DNA of 64,000 bases from Sodiomyces alkalinus F11. Taxonomy: Eukaryota > Ascomycota > Sordariomycetes > Glomerellales > Plectosphaerellaceae. The DNA is taken from NCBI RefSeq assembly GCF_003711515.1, contig NW_021167083.1, forward strand, positions 1,066,481 to 1,130,480. Direction: 5' to 3'. Every line of letters begins with the position of its first letter. Position 1 is the first letter of the stretch. The translations under genes were made by a program, and so were the position numbers. Positions 12,686 through 22,611 of the stretch are shown here, in pieces. The notes below the pieces were generated by a model. It was not told the DNA's origin, made no database searches, and saw only the letters and a list, made by a program, of their open reading frames with translations.

Positions 12686-13370
12686 GTTCCAACTCGTCCA
12701 CAATACTGGCTAGGCTTTCATTGCCCGTCTTCGAGCAGTCTGTCTCAAGAGAAAGGGCACGGCAGACAGTTTGCGGCCAACCAGGAACAGCCCTGGATTT
12801 TACGAGAATTGCCCATTGAAATGGGTTATAATATGCTTATGACTGTACGGACGATACCACATCACGATGTACGATTGACGACAGAACAAAACAAACAAAA
12901 AAGGCAAAAGGGATTGGCGTTTCTAAGGCTATTTTTTGGGACTTCACACCGTATAGGAGGCGAAAGGACACCACAAAACCAACATTTGTCGCTATTAGAC
13001 GGAACACTTTATGTCGGACTCCAAATGTTTCGGCGTTGGTGAGCCATAGACCACAAAAAAATAAGGCTCTTCATTGAGCATAGTTGCTATACTGTCACAT
13101 GTTACCAGGTCCACACAAGCGAAAGGAAGCGTAGCTAGGTAGTCGAATTTTGATTTAAAACGAGATCGCTACACGAACATCACCTCCCAGGGAGAGTTCA
13201 GAGGCCATAATGAACATTTAATGACATAAAGGTCTGAGTGCGGTGAGAACTTGTTCGTCTGGCATCGCAGAATATCTCCATTGCATGGGGGGCACCTAGA
13301 ACTTGATCTCACCCCACCCCACCCCAGAGACCCCAAGTCAGAGCATCTACGGCCGAGTCCAAGGCGAGCT
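12686..13370. other. Convergent 3' intergenic region, no gene seen
   Basis: This is the 3' flanking DNA of the transcription factor gene (plus) and of sec5 (minus). It is A-rich around 12885-12910 and has no supported coding frame. Confidence 0.5.
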
Positions 13371-16300
13371 CTACCCCTTGCCAGCACTCGACGTAGACCC
13401 TCCGGTGTCTCTCCTCTCGGGACCGGCACCAGGCGGTCTTTTAGGTTTCTTAAAGCAGGTAAACTCGTTCTTACTGGCATCGCGGAGACGCTTAAGCACG
13501 GCGCGCATTTCCGGGAGCTCAGCCTGGAGACGGGCACGCGCATCGTTGTCCGTACGCGAATCGAGTTCCTGATAAATCTCCGCCTGGAGCTGGGCGGCGC
13601 GTTCCGTGGTATACTGGCTCAGCGTCTGGGCGATGAACTCGACGTCGAGAGTGGCCTGCAGGAGCCCGCCGAGGTCGTAGCGGTCGTGGACGCGAAAGGC
13701 CTCGAGCAGCTCGCGCGACAGCTGCTCGAGCAGGTAGGAGAGGACTTGCGCGGTGAGGGAGGGCGCGGTGGTGTATACCTGCGAGTGGACCAGGACGAGG
13801 CTCAGGAGCGCTTCGCAGACGTAGGGTTTGGCCTGGCGCGGCTTCTCGCCGGGTGGAGGGGCCCAGTCCGCGGCCGAGATGCCGGCGCGCAGGAGGCGGC
13901 GGAGGTTGTCGATGTAAGGTCGTGTGTACGTCTGGAATAGGCGCGCATCGATTTGTCCTAGCACGTCGCGGATGGTCTTCGACTCGTCCGTCAACTTGAC
14001 GGAGAAGGCGTTCTCGAACTGGGTGTTGAGATTCGGCACGACTTGAGCGCGGAGGGCTTGCAAGTTGCTGAGGGTGACGAGCATGCGGACATTCTATCGA
14101 AACGGTGAGTTACATTTGTTCCGTTGTATGACAGGGGACAGCAGATATTTACCCTATCCCGCGCATCGAGAGCACCCAACCCTCTGCTTGCCTGAGCGGG
14201 GGACTTCGCGATCGATCCGTCGGCATCCGTGGTCCATTCGTCGTCGGCCTTCTTAACAGATCGTTCGGCATTTTCCACCATGCCACTGAGCGCCTTATAA
14301 AGAGTCGATACGTATTGACTCCTGACCATCTGGAGCAGTTTAGACGGTGGCGGCAGAACAATGTCTTCGGCGCCTGGCTTGGCCATGGCATCCGAGACGT
14401 ACAGAATCTTCTGCATCCCCGACAACAGAGCGCCTTCAAAGGCTGCAAACGTCGATGGCATCCGTGTCACATCGCCCAGGTCGGCCGATCGGTACCAGTC
14501 CTCCACGTACTTGATGTTCTCGGCATCCTTGTTCCAAGCCGCACAGACGGCGGTAACGCACCTCTCTCGCGCGGCCCCAACAAGCGCCTTGAGCCTCTCC
14601 AGTGTTCCGCCGTCGGCTGCGTGCTTGACGGGAGTGATGCTCGCCAGATCCGAGGCCCCAACACCTACAATGGTCAGCATCTTCGATAAGTAGTGAATCC
14701 CACTGACCGAATTGGACCAGGGGGGCCAGAAGGCGAGTTTCTCCCAGGCTTCCCCTCGCCTTGCGGACGGTGGCGGGGCGGTGTTGGCATCGAGGTTGAA
14801 GCGCGGATCTCTCGGGACGGAAGGCGTAAGAGCCGATTTTGGAGTGTTCGGTGTCGTGGGCAGGGGGGAGTAGAGCATAGATATGTCCTCCGGCGGCAAG
14901 CCGGCGAAGAAGACGTACACGGCATCCCGCAGCAGGTCCACCAGTTCGACCACACCTTTCTGCAAATCGACAACGGCCTGTTCTGAAAGCTGGTGATGGC
15001 GGCGGGATTCGCCATTGTAGCCGACAGGCAAGGTCGCCTGCGTCCCGCCCTCAATGAAGCCTTGCACAATATTCCAAAAGTCGACTACCTCGCCCAGTAT
15101 TCCCGAAGCGGAAAACAAGGTCGTCAAGAACGTCACCATCTTCTCCCAGAGTTCAAGTATTTCGGCCGTGTCGACGGATGACGTCTGGTTGCTTTCCACG
15201 GCCTGACGGGCCACCGCCTTCAGATGGGAAGCAATCAAATGAGAGGCGGGTTTGTCGCCATTGGCAAGGCGGCGCCGCAGGACCTCAATCTCAACCTTGG
15301 AGCGGTTCGCTGTGGACTGTATCTTGCCCTTGAGGTGATCATAGCGGCTCACGAGCCAGAGCCAGATGGGATTGTCATCGACGCCCAGTTCGAGCAACAG
15401 ACTAATGAGTTCCACGTGCTGATCCTGAGGTTGTCCGGCAACCATCCCGTCGGCTCTCGAAGAGCTGTGTAATGAGACGAGTTTCCGGAAACTGTCTCGC
15501 TTGAACTGTTGAATCTGTTCTTCGACATCGTGCCACATGCGCGCGGTCAGGAGAATCTGGTACAATTGGGCGTCGTTGGCAGCTCCGGCGCCAATAGTCT
15601 CGGCTAGCCTCCTCGCCTCGGTGGACAACCTTCGGGCCCGGTTATACTCCTCCACCAAGCTCTCGTAGTCCCGCCGCCGGACGCTGTCCGATATGGCAGG
15701 GCTTAGCTCCACGATTTCTTTGAACTCGTCCAGATAGGTGGCCACGATCTTGAGGTGCTCTTCCTTGTCACGTCCGCCCAAGGCAGGTCCCCAGACGTCC
15801 TCTGCCTTTGCGGAGACGTCAAGAAGAGGGGCTTTGATGCCCATCACACCGTACTCGCTCTCCTTGACGATGGCATTTTTCTTTCGGTTGTCGACTGGTG
15901 GCGGGCCTACGGACGCACCGCCACCACTCCGGAAGCTACTCCTGCTGGCATGACGGGAGTGCCTTGGCTGTTGTCGGGGCTGCGAAGGTTCGGCACCACG
16001 GTACTTCATTTCCCTATAGACGTTATCTATGGTGGCTTTGGCCTTGACAAACCGCTCGAAGTTGGTTTCCACCAGTGCTTTGAGCGATGCCGACTTCTGA
16101 TCGATGGACTGCGACAGGACTTCGAGGCCGGCCAACAGGCTCTGGGTGTCTGCAGTGGCATGCATTTGTGAGAGGAAAAGGGCGGGGGAGAAGGTCGTCG
16201 AAGAAAGCAGGAAGCGGTTCCCTGTAAGAAAGAGAAAAATGTCAGCTGCCAGAGCGGCAAAGAGAGCTTGACGGTACTCCGTACAGCTCGAGCTCGAGCA

Positions 16301-16658
16301 ATGATCATCGGGGCATGGACATACGAAGTCGAGGGTCATCTTGTACTGGCACGCCCAGTTGGCGCAATGTGCGTACAACACTGTCGGTGGTGCCCAGAGG
16401 GTCCGGTTCGTCCCTCTGGACGATGTTTCCAACACCTCCTTTTTCCGATTGAGAGCCAGGAATGGTGCTTCTTCGGTCGCTCACAGCTCTCTCGAGCGCC
16501 TCGTATCTCGACCTGCGTCGGTTGAGTTTGGCATTGCTCTCGTCTTCTCCGTCGCCGTCGGAGCCATCACTTTTATTATCCTTCTCGGTAGGCCACTCGC
16601 TCGGATATGAAGTGGGAAGCCCGTAAAAGTCGAGAACCGTCCTCTCGTAATCCGCCAT
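13371..16658 (-). CDS. sec5: Exocyst complex component Sec5 (1041 aa)
   Basis: Exons 16658-16325, 16221-14153 and 14093-13371 join in phase. Hallmarks of fungal Sec5 are the N-terminus (MADYERTVLDFYGLPTSYPS), the DEPDPLGTTDSVVRTLRQLG block just before intron 1, and then NRFLLSSTTFSPALFLSQMH, SIDQKSASLKALVETNFERF and VKAKATIDNVYREMKYRG. The second half contains LAFWPPWSNSVSGIHYLSKM. The C-terminus ends in a basic, Pro-rich tail. Sec5 is one of the eight exocyst subunits that tether secretory vesicles at growth sites; in hyphae this means the tip. The N-terminal part is coiled-coil-prone and the rest is helical-rod-like, as in other tethering-complex subunits. It shares its upstream region with divergent idh2. 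Length and order of blocks fit the family; no defect seen. Confidence 0.93.
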
Positions 16659-17396
16659 GTTGCTGGTAGCCCTCTCAGGAGCACAGGTGCTGGTTCATAC
16701 TCCTTGCAACAAGAGAGGGAATGACTCCAGAGGCGAGTTCGAGTACTAGTCGGGAGTACTGTGTGGTTTGCTATGAAGCAAGAGGCATCGGCATCGTATC
16801 CAGAGGTGAATGAGCGTTACAACTCTATAACTGCGTTTGCGTAAGGTATCCAGAACACGCGGGGGGCGTGTCGTGTAGTGGGGTTTCTTGTGCTTCGTAA
16901 GGTAGGTAGGACAAGGAGAGGACCTTGGGACGGAAGGGGTTCGGAGTACGAAGTACGTACCTACAGACGAAACAACATCGGTTGGAAGTGGATTTCACCG
17001 AAGAGACCCACTTAGCCCACTTAGATTCCATTGGTCACTCACCTAGACATCGGTTTTGCGCTACTCCTGCACCTTACTTAGGTAAGGTAGTCAAGCCATT
17101 TCGGTCGCACGGGGGTTTGCCCGTTTTGCGCCACATGACGCGGTGGGTCACTTGTTACTCCGTTAGTTGATGCTCGGATTTCGTCGCTGTTTGGGCCGAT
17201 CGGCTCGGCCTTTAAACCAAAGCTGTCGGGTTTTCCAATCTTTTTTACATCTGATTTTCAGGTTTTCTGTCAAGTCGCCCTCGAATACTGACTGCATCAT
17301 AATACAGTCTGTTTGTTTCTTCGGGATCGTTTTACGCAGCAGCTAGGGAATTACTCAACTTTTCCCTTTTTATTTCCTCCCCCGAAAATCCTCATA
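16659..17396. promoter_or_regulatory. Divergent intergenic region between sec5 and idh2
   Basis: 738 bp holding both promoters. It contains a GGTAAGGTAG / CCTACC-type motif cluster (16905-16960, 17078-17090) and a pyrimidine-rich leader (17355-17390) just before the idh2 start codon. No gene supported. Confidence 0.55.
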
Positions 17397-18899
17397 ATGC
17401 TGGCCGCTCGTACTTTTGTTGCTCCCATTGGGAGGCAATCCTATCGCATTGCCCCTCGCGCTGCCGGCACTTTGTCCTTTCATGTGAGTGCGCCCTATTG
17501 TGCCCCAAGAGGATTATTTGCGCGAAGCTTTCCTAACCCTCAATTCGCAGAACCAGAGGTTCTTTGCCTCCCAGAGCGACCGTGTTGCCAAGTTCAATGG
17601 TGTCAAGGACTCGAATGTACGGGCGCATCCTCCCACCCTTCCTAACCTTGCTGTTGAATCATGGCCGAGGAGGGGGGGAAAACAAAACATTCACTCGATC
17701 GCCATGACGTTCAACATGCGGTAGGAACCTATACAAAGGGATGCGAGGCTGATAATATAGTAGGGCAACTACGCCGTCAGTTTGATTGAGGGCGATGGTA
17801 TTGGCCCTGAGATCTCTCAGGCCGTCAAGGACATCTTCTCCGCTGCCCAGGTTCGTCGTCTTTTGGTCCCCATGGCAGAACCATCGACACAAACTAACAG
17901 TCCGTGAAACCAGGCCCCGATTACCTGGGAACCCGTCGATGTCACCCCAATCCTCAAGGACGGCAAGACTGCCATCCCTGATGCCGCGATCGACAGCATC
18001 ATGAAGAACAAGATTGCCCTCAAGGGTCCTCTTGCTGTATGTATTTTTCCTGCCGTGGTGAAAGTCGTCAGTCTCAAGTTCCGGGCCCTCACACAGATTC
18101 ATTCTAGACACCTATTGGCAAGGGCCACGTCTCCCTTAACCTCACCCTCCGCCGGACATTCAACCTCTTCGCCAACCTTCGCCCCTGCCGATCCGTCGCC
18201 GGTTACAAAACCCCCTACGACAACGTCGACACCGTCTTGATTCGCGAGAACACCGAGGGCGAATACTCCGGCATCGAGCACGTCGTCGTCGACGGCGTCG
18301 TGCAGAGCATCAAGCTCATCACCCGCGAGGCCAGCGAGCGCGTCCTCCGCTTCGCCTTCCAGCACGCCCAGGCCATCGGCCGCAAGAAGGTCCGCGTCGT
18401 CCACAAGGCCACCATCATGAAGATGTCCGACGGCCTCTTCCTGAACGTCGGCCGCGAGGTTGCCAAGGACTTCCCCGACATCGAGTTCGACGCCGAGCTG
18501 CTCGACAACTCCTGCCTCAAGATGGTCACCGACCCCGTCCCCTACAACGACAAGGTCCTCGTCATGCCCAACCTGTACGGCGACATCCTGTCCGACATGT
18601 GCGCCGGTCTCATCGGCGGTCTCGGCCTCACCCCTTCCGGCAACATTGGCGACGAGTGCTCCATCTTCGAGGCCGTCCACGGCTCGGCTCCCGACATTGC
18701 CGGCAAGGGCCTGGCGAACCCCACCGCCCTGCTGCTCAGCTCCATGATGATGCTGAGGCACATGGAGCTGAACCAGTACGCCGACAAGATCGAGAAGGCC
18801 ACTTTCGACACCCTTGCTGAGGGCAAGGCCCTCACTGGTGACCTCGGCGGCAAGGCCAAGACCAACGAGTACGCCGCCGCCATCATTTCCAGGCTGTAA
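17397..18899 (+). CDS. idh2: NAD-dependent isocitrate dehydrogenase subunit 2, mitochondrial (384 aa)
   Basis: Five exons join in phase: 17397-17483, 17551-17616, 17764-17850, 17914-18036 and 18108-18899. The N-terminus ([20 protein letters not shown]) is basic and hydroxylated, a typical mitochondrial targeting sequence. The start of the enzyme fold is [15 protein letters not shown]. Conserved blocks follow: [20 protein letters not shown], the substrate-binding loop, [29 protein letters not shown] and the family signature [17 protein letters not shown]. The enzyme oxidises isocitrate to 2-oxoglutarate in the TCA cycle as a hetero-oligomer with Idh1, encoded elsewhere. Length is the family norm. 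Odd points: intron 3 has a GTTCGT donor, and the intron 2 acceptor is a TAGTAG tandem whose first AG would put a stop codon in frame. Confidence 0.97.
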
Positions 18900-21731
18900 A
18901 GTGGAGTTTTCGGCCAGGAGACCGGGATAGGAACGACATTAGATACCTCCTTTACGAGGCCCATCACTGAGACCTACAGAGTATCAACTGTAGATTGTGT
19001 ACCACGAATACCTCTTTCCTTTTTTTTCCTTTTTTTTTTTTTTGTTTGTTGGGAACGTTGCTCATGAAGGGGAAGGGCTTGAAGGGGCCCGCGATTCTAT
19101 AAAGGGCGCCATATGCGCCATATTTGTCCTCTGCGTCGAGCTATCTACACGATGGAAACTCTTATTCGATGGACAGAAGAGATCCGCTGCTCCGGGTGTA
19201 CGCCACCAGACGGACCTAGCACACTGGGTCACTCAGCGTGCACACAGGAGTTATCCGGGTTTCATCATTGCGCGAGGAATCTAGGGACCTGTTAGCAGTG
19301 GAAACCAGCATGGCTGGTCGGGGGTTGACATGCTAGATAGTCAATCGACTGAAGTAACGAAATCCTACGAGCGACTCTGGCATCACACGGATAAGAGCTG
19401 GTGGATGTCCTGCAACAATCAGAAACCGGCGTCAATCCCTTCTCTTGAAGCGTTTTGCAGGCCCAGTTATGAGAACCCGGGTTAATGTGTGACGAATAGT
19501 GTCTGCACCGAAGTTCAACCTGAGATGCAGTTGTAGAATGTGGATTGTGTAAAGGTAATGGTAAATCAATATTCAGACAGGTAGCGGCCGTTGTACGGGG
19601 CATACGAAGCAATATTTTGCCAGTAACCCAGTTAAGTCTCGTGAAAGTCCCCGAAGTCTCTCACTACTCGTGCGAATATAATGGGTGTGAGAATCACAGA
19701 AGACGCGGCGAGGGGGGGTTCTCTGCGAGGCTAGCAGGGCCTTCCACGAGCCTCGTATGGCACAGCATGTCAGGTTTCGTCCAGATCCCTCGGATTCCTA
19801 GATAAAGCCCTCGAAACATGGTGGTCGGCCCCAACCATCTTTCTGATACGACACTTTTATCCGTACTTTCTCCACGGGCTGTTAACGCGAACTTTGGCGT
19901 CTTTTTTCTAGTGCGTTCTAGCGCCCATCGTCCCGATCCGAGGCCCCATGGATCCCTCGTGGGGCCCGCCTGACTTCCTGTTGGACGAAGCAATGAGGCC
20001 TGGCAGGTAGAATCTTAGTTCGTGATGTTAGTTCCTTTCCACTTCCAATCAAACAATGGTGGCTGAACGAACGCAGTAGGTTTCTGGCCTTCAAGCTTTG
20101 GGGGCTGGTTATTTCCCACCCCTCATCTATCAGAACACGTCGCAAGACGTTTCTCGGATTCTCCGAAGACACCGCTGGGCGATGGCGGTGGGGTGTGTGG
20201 GTTGAGAATACGGGGCAAGGCGAAGGAGCCTCCTCAAGCGTATCCTCGGGTGCCCAGAGGAGGGATTCGAGTTCACGCTTGACAGACTTCGTTTTGTGAC
20301 CAGCCACAGCATCGTGACGTCTTGGCCTCAACCTAGGAGAGCGTGTATGTATATAGATCAGGCCGTCCTTTTGTTGTTTTCCATGATCCTCGCTCTCATT
20401 TTACCATGTGTATGACTTCTATTCACCACAGCACGTTTTACCCGCCCGATCAAACCCTTGCTTTCCACACAATAGGATATCATGGCGACCAAGGGGAAGC
20501 TGATAACCGCTGCGGAAGCCGGTATTCCCTTCACTATAACGGCAAATGGTGTCAAGTACGAATTTCTCGTCCAGACCCGAGCCGCATAGTATGTCCGTCC
20601 CTCACTGGTATTCTGCTGATACGACAAGGGAGGGATCATGAAAGAATAAAAAGAATAACATCAAGAGGAGGAACAAAAAAAAAATTAGAGGAAACCTGAC
20701 ATAGAGACAACAGCGAGAAGCACAAAGCAATCCCGAGATTGCCCAGGAGATTGTCGATGGAGTCAATCAACACAGCAGCTGGGCCCAACACATGGACAGG
20801 GACGTCGAGGACAAATTACACGGCAACCAGTACAAGCGGCCAATCTTAGCCTCGACCGTGTCCCGGTGGTTGAAATTCGAACCAATATCAGAAAGGCAAC
20901 GTTGGCTATGGTCAAGGAATTTGGGAGTTGTCACATCGGAGTCGGGCTGGTCCGCTCAACTATCTTAATGAGCAATAACTTGAAGCAATACCTGGGGCGA
21001 GGAATGGCCCATTGTTCTGTATCGCCCAATGTTAGTTGATGCTTTTTATTTCGGAGAGGAACCTAAATGAGGGCGTAAATGTCCATCTACACCAATGTTA
21101 TCCAAAACTTGAAGTCATTTGGGAACCCGACAGTTTGACGTTGTACGTGTTAAGCACATGAAGCGAGAGAACAATTCACTGCCCGCTCTTGCCCCGGCCG
21201 ATGCCCCCATAGGCACACGGCCAGAAATTCATATAGGAGGGTATCCCCATCTGAACGTCGTGATATCAAGGCCCTTAACCAGAGTTCGCAGATTCACGTG
21301 GATCACGGGAGACTTCGGCGAGCAGCTGACCGGGTAGCTCGAATTTGAGGCAAGAGACGTGAGATGTGACGAGTGAGAAGAGAGGAGAGAGTACTATGAA
21401 GACCGCACAGTTGTCGATTTGTCCTGTCCCCGGGACAGAAACAGAGAAGCACTGAGGTTCGGGATCCTCACACTGCCTGCCGTACGTACGCACTTGGTTA
21501 GACTCGCAGGTTCTCTCAACGTCTCTCCCAAAGATACCTCGAGGGTTGACCTTCCATCATCTCCCCTAAGGTAATAAATAAGGTAATTAATCAAGTTGGC
21601 TAATAAGAATGAAGGCCAGTACATATAGGGGGTTGGGGGGACTTCGAGACATGAATCGCAAAGTTTAACTTTGTGAAGGGTGTGATGTGACCTTCCCTCT
21701 ACGGAATTACCAACGCTGATCATCACGAGTA
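18900..21731. other. Gene-poor stretch downstream of idh2; no supported gene
   Basis: It starts with the idh2 3' region, including a T-rich tract (19018-19043). No frame in 19.1-21.7 kb shows recognisable protein similarity. A 35-codon ORF (20482-20589) is listed separately at low confidence. An A-run lies near 20677-20685. The rest appears to be decayed or non-coding DNA. Confidence 0.5.
20482..20589 (+). CDS. Tentative small ORF (35 aa), possible gene remnant
   Basis: An ATG at 20482 opens 35 codons (MATKGKLITAAEAGIPFTIT, then ANGVKYEFLVQTRAA) closed by TAG. The stop overlaps a GTATGT donor-like site. About 120 nt further on, 20710-20970 stays open in one frame and reads as a hydrophilic peptide (QREAQSNPEIAQEIVDGVNQ...), but the simple splice to its CAACAG acceptor does not join the two in phase. 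I do not recognise either part. It could be a broken gene, a small protein, or chance. Confidence 0.2.
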   Translation: MATKGKLITAAEAGIPFTITANGVKYEFLVQTRAA

Positions 21732-22248
21732 CCGGTCCTCCGCCCCCCCCCTATTCGGTTCTCCGGGTCGACTTAAACTCTTTCTGGATTAAAAATCCAC
21801 TATATCTCCACTACCCAATAATAGGTAGGTTTCCTAGGTACCCTAATATAAGTACCTAGATAAACAGAACACGTACGAGGACTCTATAAAGGCCTCCACG
21901 AAGAAGACCTCTACGAAGAAGACCTCTACGAAGAAGACCTCTACGAAGAAGACCTCTACGAAGAAGACCTCTACGAAGAAGACCTCTACGAAGAAGACCT
22001 TTACGAAGAAGACCTCTACGAAGAAGGCCTCCACGAAGAAGGTCTTTACGATAAAAAGGAGCCCTAGCCCTGACCCTTCTATGATACCTTACGTTATCAT
22101 GTTCTGATAATATAACGGTACTTTAAGAGACCTAGGAAACCCCACCTAATTTTGGGTGGTGGAGATATAGTGGATTTTTAGTCTAGAAAGAGTTTAAGTC
22201 GACCCGGAGGACTGAATAGGGGGGGGGGGGGAAGGGGCGGAGGACCGG
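21732..22248. mobile_element. Non-autonomous terminal-inverted-repeat element (~517 bp, MITE-like)
   Basis: The left arm (21732 to about 21840) and right arm (about 22140 to 22248) are inverted copies over ~100 bp. Both begin CCGGTCCTCCGCCCC from the outside, then a C-run, TATTC, CTCCGGGTCGACTTAAACTC, TTTCT, TAAAAATCCACTATATCTCC, and TTTCCTAGGT at the inner end. The arms differ by scattered substitutions and by the length of the C-run (22221-22231 area on the right). Between them lie a 15-bp tandem repeat and AT-rich DNA with no transposase. No convincing target-site duplication is visible, so the exact ends and superfamily are uncertain. Confidence 0.75.
21891..22050. repeat. 15-bp tandem repeat, ~10.7 copies, inside the inverted-repeat element
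   Basis: The unit is GAAGAAGACCTCTAC. Copies at both ends carry GGCCTCCAC where inner copies carry GACCTCTAC, so the array is nearly homogeneous inside and more diverged at the borders. Read on plus it gives (TKKTS)n and on minus (VFFVE)n. Neither is likely to be a real protein. Confidence 0.9.
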
Positions 22249-22611
22249 CACTCGATAATCACTCGCAGATAACGTCTCAACAGTCGGCTCCTGGCATTGG
22301 CAACAGGGCCAAGCGGCATGGCATCAGGGAAAAAGCTTCCACCTGCCCCATCGATCGGAATCCCTGGTGGTCAGCGCCCCCCCTCAAGTCGACGTCGTAA
22401 CTAACTAGCTCCGTATCTTAGTTACGTATAAGAGCTACGACTTCCATGACACGATGTCCTCGGCCGCTCCCTCGCCCCATCTCTCCTCGTCGACCGCTCC
22501 CCGTGTCGCTTGCTATTTGCTCTCTGCCTTGCCGTCTTTTGACTTGACCCGACTCGATCTCGAGCCGGAGAACAGAATCGTGGCCAGTGTCGCCCTCTAC
22601 ACCCGGCCAAC
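22249..22611. promoter_or_regulatory. Upstream region of the secreted LVIVD-type gene
   Basis: 363 bp between the right end of the inverted-repeat element and the next start codon. It contains a pyrimidine-rich, C/T-dense leader (22440-22540). The element therefore sits within ~365 bp of this gene's ATG. Confidence 0.4.

Noticed and set aside
13251..13940. 229-codon open frame on plus opposite the sec5 3' exon
   Set aside because: The minus strand encodes a well-matching Sec5 C-terminus; the plus frame is low-complexity.
18099..18761. 220-codon open frame on minus opposite idh2
   Set aside because: Antisense of a highly conserved enzyme exon with strong codon bias; a Val/Gly/Asp-rich composition is the expected artefact.
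19918..20331. 137-codon open frame on minus in the gene-poor stretch
   Set aside because: No recognisable domain, no splice or context support, and composition like random DNA.
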